From NCBI GenBank assembly GCA_900109435.1, contig FNZT01000014.1, positions 31,556-95,555 of the forward strand: DNA of 64,000 bases, read 5' to 3'. The position numbers and the translations under genes were made by a program. Within the stretch, counting starts at the first letter, position 1. Every line of letters starts with the position of its first letter. This document shows positions 60,403 through 64,000 of the stretch, piece after piece. Origin of the DNA: Ruminococcus sp. YRD2003. Its GTDB lineage: Bacteria > Bacillota > Clostridia > Oscillospirales > Ruminococcaceae. The notes under the pieces are model-generated. The model was not told where the DNA came from and did no database searches. It worked only from the letters and a program-made list of their open reading frames with translations.

Positions 60403-60429
60403 TAAGGCTCTCTGTTACGGAGAGCCTTA
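60403..60429 (-). terminator. Terminator of integrase gene
   Basis: Stem TAAGGCTCT/AGAGCCTTA just after the integrase stop, with an A-run giving a U-rich tail on the minus strand. Confidence 0.8.
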
Positions 60430-60434
60430 ATTTA

Positions 60435-61892
60435 TTAGTCCTCCTCTTCCTTGCGCCTTTCAAGCCTGAGTTTATCCTCAAGAGCATTAGATGCGATCTC
60501 GTCCGCGGACTGAATAGCGTGAATATATATCTTACTCGTCGTAGCGATACTGGAATGTCCCAGCCTTCGTGAGACAGTCGGGATACTTACACCCTCAGCG
60601 ATCAGAAGCGTTGCATGGGTATGTCGGAGGGAATGCGGCGTAAAGTACGGCAGATCGTTACGCTTAACAAATTTCCTTACCCAATCACTGACACTGTATG
60701 GGTTCATAGGCGTTGAATCGACCTTGGTGAATAAACGGTCGTTCGGTACTGTTCGTGTACTGCCGTCTGCAAGAATGATCTGTATTTCGTCCTGCCAGTA
60801 ATCATCAAGCTCAGTTCTCCGCTTCTGCCAATATTGCTGATATTCACGAAGTTGTTCTAACATTGTATCTGACAGCTTGATAGTGCGATATGAAGTATCG
60901 TTCTTAGGAGACTTTGTAATTATCCCCATATGATCTACCGCTTGGCTCGTCCTTCTTATATGTATGACTTTCTTCTCAAAATCTATATCCTTCCATTCAA
61001 GTCCGAGCAGTTCTCCTCTGCGGATACCGCTGTAGATGAGCAGATACATAATTGTCTTCCACTTGATAGGTTCATTTTCAAGCAGCTCCAGAACGTGTCT
61101 TACCTGTTCATCATCAAGGAACGCAGCTTCCTTGCGCTCCAACTTCGGAGCTTTCATATGGTTCCTGTCAGCGATATTGAAGGGAATAAGCCTGTCTCGA
61201 GTCGCCTGCGCCAGTATTGTACTGATGAGCTTATGATAGTGGAGTACTGTCTTGTCTGATAAGCCACCCGTATCAAGATGAAGTTCAAACAATTTCTGAA
61301 CAGGGATATTTAACCCTTCAGCTATCTTCTCGGCTGACTTGATACTGATGTGTCCGTCAGGTTTGCATACTGCGCTGATGGTTGTAGATGATACTCCGCA
61401 TAATTCAGCGAACTTGTCCTTGGAAAGGTGCATTTCCTTTCTTATAACATCTATCTTGTCCGAAACAGCATAAGCGCCTGTTCGCTTGACGCCGTTTTCA
61501 CGCAGATTGCTATAGAACATCTGCAAATGGCGGGATTGCAGCTTTATGAGTTTGATATGTCCCAGTGCTTCCTTAATATCTCTGAACATACCTTTATAAC
61601 ATTCATATGTTTTAGGAGCAAGCTGAGGCGGACGGTTCATCTCCAGCCATTCTTCTCCGTAGTCACCAAAACGCATATTACTATCGTAATATTGTCCTTC
61701 TTTGACAGCGTCTTCAAACTTAACGATCTGCCTCTGAAGCTCCTTCTGTATTTGTTTATCGCTCATACCTTCCGGTGGCTTCCAAGTCATTGACCTTTCA
61801 ATTTGCTTACCGTTGCAGTCGTATCCGTCATACGTCCTAATATAATATGTAATTGTCCCATTCTTTGAAATGTGTTTCTTATATGTCGCCAT
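60435..61892 (-). CDS. int: Tyrosine recombinase with embedded XRE helix-turn-helix
   Basis: A 485-residue integrase. Arm-binding AP2-like N-terminus (about 1-60), SAM-like core-binding domain (about 70-245) and catalytic domain (about 250-470). Catalytic residues: Arg in SGIRRGELLGLEW, HSLRHTHA (H-x-x-R), LGHSSIATTSKIYIH with the nucleophile Tyr. Inside the core-binding domain, residues about 143-207 are an XRE-type helix-turn-helix (RKEMHLSKDKFAELCGVSST), which common integrases lack. AAAGGAG lies before the start. It should cut and join at the tRNA-Ala end; the helix-turn-helix may add DNA binding or self-control. Confidence 0.93.
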   Translation of the reverse strand: MATYKKHISKNGTITYYIRTYDGYDCNGKQIERSMTWKPPEGMSDKQIQKELQRQIVKFEDAVKEGQYYDSNMRFGDYGEEWLEMNRPPQLAPKTYECYKGMFRDIKEALGHIKLIKLQSRHLQMFYSNLRENGVKRTGAYAVSDKIDVIRKEMHLSKDKFAELCGVSSTTISAVCKPDGHISIKSAEKIAEGLNIPVQKLFELHLDTGGLSDKTVLHYHKLISTILAQATRDRLIPFNIADRNHMKAPKLERKEAAFLDDEQVRHVLELLENEPIKWKTIMYLLIYSGIRRGELLGLEWKDIDFEKKVIHIRRTSQAVDHMGIITKSPKNDTSYRTIKLSDTMLEQLREYQQYWQKRRTELDDYWQDEIQIILADGSTRTVPNDRLFTKVDSTPMNPYSVSDWVRKFVKRNDLPYFTPHSLRHTHATLLIAEGVSIPTVSRRLGHSSIATTSKIYIHAIQSADEIASNALEDKLRLERRKEEED

Positions 61893-61947
61893 TATAGGCT
61901 CCTTTCTATGAATAAGGGGCGTTCCGTGAAACGTCCCTGTTTAGCCT

Positions 61948-62172
61948 TTAAGCAGTTATTTTTCTGATTCTTGTCTCTGGCTCGTCCGGGGTAAGCGTAT
62001 GCGTATCAAGATACTTCATAAGAGCTTCCCAATTCACAAGTATCGAGCGTCCAGCCTTAACAGATGGAATCTCTCCGCTGTTTACGAGAGTTAGCAGCAA
62101 TCTGCGGCTGATACCGATATCGTGTTCGTTGCAGAGCTTAAAGGTCTCATTGATGCTGTTCATCTTCTTCAT
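61948..62172 (-). CDS. Excisionase-like DNA-binding protein
   Basis: A 74-residue winged-helix protein of the excisionase (helix_turn_helix_17/Xis) kind: FKLCNEHDIGISRRLLLTLV, then GEIPSVKAGRSILVNWEALMKYL. ATG 62172 follows AAAGGAGGA; the frame extends ten codons upstream but without a site. It lies 55 bases before the integrase gene, as expected for the directionality factor of an integrative element. Confidence 0.85.
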   Translation of the reverse strand: MKKMNSINETFKLCNEHDIGISRRLLLTLVNSGEIPSVKAGRSILVNWEALMKYLDTHTLTPDEPETRIRKITA

Positions 62173-62248
62173 AAAGGTTCCTCCTTTCCGAACAGGTGAC
62201 ACCCTGCCCTATTTTATATAGTATTAATTTAGGATATAGAGTCCTCAA

Positions 62249-62566
62249 TTAATAATCCAAATGATATAATTGTGGGAAATAAGGCCCAAGCAAGTCGATT
62301 TCTGTCGATCTATTCTTCAGATATTTAACATATTCAACATATTTATTGAATACATATAACACAGGTTCTGCACCTAAGGTAGAAACGAGATTGTCGAGCT
62401 TTTCGAGCGTTAAAGTATGCGCAGAAACATCGTAGGACTTCAATGTTCTGATGTTGAGCTTCATAGCAGCAGCAAGGTCTTCATCGGTCATTTTTTTTGT
62501 GTTCTGCCACTCGCGCAGCCAACTCCACAAAACTTTTGAAAGCGGTGGTGGGATGAAGTTATACAT
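62249..62566 (-). CDS. Small helix-turn-helix-like element protein, 105 aa
   Basis: A 105-residue protein with GGGAGA as ribosome binding site. The stretch MTDEDLAAAMKLNIRTLKSY (about 28-47) and what follows resemble a weak XRE-type helix-turn-helix. The C-terminus is aromatic and ends PYFPQLYHLDY. It is probably a regulator of the mobile element, between the excisionase and the ATPase. Function unknown. Confidence 0.55.
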   Translation of the reverse strand: MYNFIPPPLSKVLWSWLREWQNTKKMTDEDLAAAMKLNIRTLKSYDVSAHTLTLEKLDNLVSTLGAEPVLYVFNKYVEYVKYLKNRSTEIDLLGPYFPQLYHLDY

Positions 62567-62583
62567 AATTATTTCTCCCTTCA

Positions 62584-62601
62584 GGTAGGACTTGACCTAC
62601 C
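62584..62601. promoter_or_regulatory. Inverted repeat upstream of 105-aa gene
   Basis: GGTAGG and CCTACC separated by six bases lie 18 bases before the start of the 105-residue gene. It may be an operator or leader hairpin. Confidence 0.3.
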
Positions 62602-62661
62602 GTAAAAATTGTCATATAATGAAGATGTGGAGCGCCCTTTATGGGCGCAACCCGTATCAAC

Positions 62662-64000
62662 TTATTTTATATCGTACTCCGTCTTTAATCTTTTATACAG
62701 CGGCGTATCAACGAACTTAATAGCCTTCGCGTGTATAACAACAGGCTCATTCACTCCATCCACTTTATTGTATATCTCAGCGCAGAGAATGATATCTCCG
62801 ATTCCCATGGAACCGAAGCCAGCGTCAGCTGGGTTCCTATATCCAAGCTCGGCAGCTATGCGGTCGAGCGACTTAGCAGGCTTGAAAAATATCTTTATGC
62901 CAGCCTCCTTAACTACGTCGATAGCATGACTGGTTGTTGAAACATAGTGTTGTGTCATACCTATGAACCTCGTATGGAATTTCCTGCCTTGTGTGAGTAT
63001 AGTGTGCAGAGGACTTTCCTCAGCGAAGCTTTGATCTTTGATCTCGTCGATTACGATGCTCAGCGGAGCTGAGTCATGGTCACGTTGCCATTCGAAAGCC
63101 GACGATATCAATGCGTCAAGCAGAGAGTGAATTTTATCGCCAGACTCGTTCCCGAAGGATATAACAGGGATTTTCTTCGATTTTTCAAAGAATTCTCCCC
63201 ATCCCTGCTCCTCAAAGCCGATAAGTTCAATATCATCAATGGTTGCACTTATAAGGCTGAATACCTTATTGCCAACCTTGCTACCTCTTTTGAGGGTATT
63301 ACGAAGCACTTCTATGCTTACCGCCGTAAGTGTTGGTGCTTTCTTCAGCATATCAGATATGATGCCATCGACAATCTTGATTTCGTCCTTATCGAGCTTA
63401 CAAATAGCCTTGATAAAGCCCATGATCCGGCGCTTCTTTGCAGCACGATTACTACAATCGCCAATAAACAGCGGATTTACAGGAAGTTTTCCTTGCCCGC
63501 CGCCAATTTCAATAAACTCGAATAGAGCGGAGACTACCTCTTCTGGAAGTGCCCTGAGGACCTCGTCTCTTGTGAATGAGCGACTGACATCTAAAACGAG
63601 CATATGACTCCCCAGCATCGCTAAGGAGGGCAAGAGATTTGTTGTACAAAAGCTCTTGCCACGACCGCTCTGACCTGTTATGAACATACTGTCGTTACTC
63701 TTGTTCCTATAAGATACATCCTTGCCGACGTAATGTCCGTCAGAAGTTACGCCAAGCGGAAGAATGTCGTTATCCTCGAAATCCGCATAGTCGAGCAGAA
63801 ACTTCTGATAGTCAGCAAGTTCGAGCCTTTTGCGGTTCTCAGCGTTGATTAGCTGCTTGCTGACGCCGTAGGTATACAGCATATAAGGCTCACCATTGGA
63901 ATTCTGTACGTGAAACCGGTAACACTTGCTATTGTGATCGTTGATATTTAGGCATTCGTTAGCCTTTAACGCATCTGTCAGCGAGTTAACACCGTGGAGC
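62662..64000 (-). CDS. P-loop ATPase of conjugation type, 5' end outside window
   Basis: The frame stays open from 62662 to the window edge (446 residues visible), so the N-terminus is not seen. Walker A is ITGQSGRGKSFC, Walker B is SIVIDEIKDQSF, followed by LTQGRKFHTRFIGMTQHYV, the sensor region of VirB4/VirD4/HerA-type ATPases. I cannot separate a VirB4-type motor, a TraG-like coupling protein and a HerA-like helicase by eye. Adjacent to integrase and excisionase, it marks the element as an integrative conjugative or mobilisable element rather than a plain prophage. Confidence 0.8.
   Translation of the reverse strand, partial: LHGVNSLTDALKANECLNINDHNSKCYRFHVQNSNGEPYMLYTYGVSKQLINAENRKRLELADYQKFLLDYADFEDNDILPLGVTSDGHYVGKDVSYRNKSNDSMFITGQSGRGKSFCTTNLLPSLAMLGSHMLVLDVSRSFTRDEVLRALPEEVVSALFEFIEIGGGQGKLPVNPLFIGDCSNRAAKKRRIMGFIKAICKLDKDEIKIVDGIISDMLKKAPTLTAVSIEVLRNTLKRGSKVGNKVFSLISATIDDIELIGFEEQGWGEFFEKSKKIPVISFGNESGDKIHSLLDALISSAFEWQRDHDSAPLSIVIDEIKDQSFAEESPLHTILTQGRKFHTRFIGMTQHYVSTTSHAIDVVKEAGIKIFFKPAKSLDRIAAELGYRNPADAGFGSMGIGDIILCAEIYNKVDGVNEPVVIHAKAIKFVDTPLYKRLKTEYDIK

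Overview
The window looks like chromosomal DNA of a Gram-positive, low-to-mid GC gut or rumen bacterium of the Oscillospiraceae, most likely Ruminococcus. The pointers are two large secreted proteins that end in dockerin-like repeats (DASxILxxYSxLSTGG style), BspA-type leucine-rich repeats, Thr-rich linkers, a Cthe_2159-type secreted carbohydrate-binding protein, glycogen synthase, strong AGGAGG ribosome binding sites and consensus TTGACA-17-TATAAT promoters. Species cannot be fixed from the sequence alone.

Layout. (1) 1-8600 is an accessory zone. It opens inside an McrB-like AAA+ GTPase gene, followed with no gaps by a 1,287-residue protein with a DUF2357-like ENR motif and a 647-residue coiled-coil protein: an uncharacterised type IV restriction-like operon. 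A severed C-terminal PD-(D/E)XK fragment, the 3' half of a tRNA-Met gene (an integration scar) and a phage antirepressor remnant follow. (2) 8601-15550 is a cluster of small accessory genes enriched in ADP-ribose and RNA-repair chemistry: a metallophosphoesterase, a macro domain broken by an amber codon, the RNA 2'-phosphotransferase KptA and an ADP-ribosylglycohydrolase. A LytTR/DUF3021 regulatory cassette with its own tandem LytTR-type boxes and a U32-peptidase-like protein lie among them. (3) 15551-25165 has a TrpB-like remnant, two dockerin-bearing BspA-like proteins, a low-Mr phosphatase, a cupin, an amidohydrolase and tRNA-Leu(CAA) followed by a triplicated hairpin repeat. (4) 25166-36275 is core metabolism: pta; an FMN-riboswitch riboflavin operon (ribD-ribE-DUF4097 lipoprotein-ribBA-ribH-MATE); a LacI-sensor diguanylate cyclase; ppa; and a prs-like gene. 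(5) 36276-53908 has fba, three zinc-ribbon/pilin-like paralogues, pcrA-pyk and two membrane proteins, glgA, a flavoprotein, a HAD phosphatase, the Cthe_2159 protein and a substrate-binding/VWA protein. (6) 53909-60168 is cell wall and signalling: a DD-carboxypeptidase homologue that has lost all three catalytic motifs, an amidase, a beta-lactamase-like hydrolase, DUF4236 and a degenerate-GGDEF/EAL phosphodiesterase. (7) 60169-64000 is tRNA-Ala(GGC) followed by the integrase end of an integrative element: a tyrosine recombinase with an embedded XRE helix-turn-helix, an excisionase-like protein, a small DNA-binding-like protein and a P-loop conjugation/DNA-transfer ATPase that runs off the window.

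How it fits together. Two tRNA-linked integration sites (a dead one at tRNA-Met, a live-looking one at tRNA-Ala) bracket a mostly core region. Glycolysis, acetate and glycogen genes (fba, pyk, pta, glgA), the riboswitch-driven riboflavin operon with a coupled MATE exporter, and the secreted dockerin/LRR proteins fit a fibre-degrading fermenter. Three copies of an ~89-91 bp repeat sit inside the loops of intrinsic terminators, each with different locus-specific stem arms. That repeat, the McrB-type operon and the ADP-ribose cluster are the most unusual content. No CRISPR array and no rRNA genes were seen.
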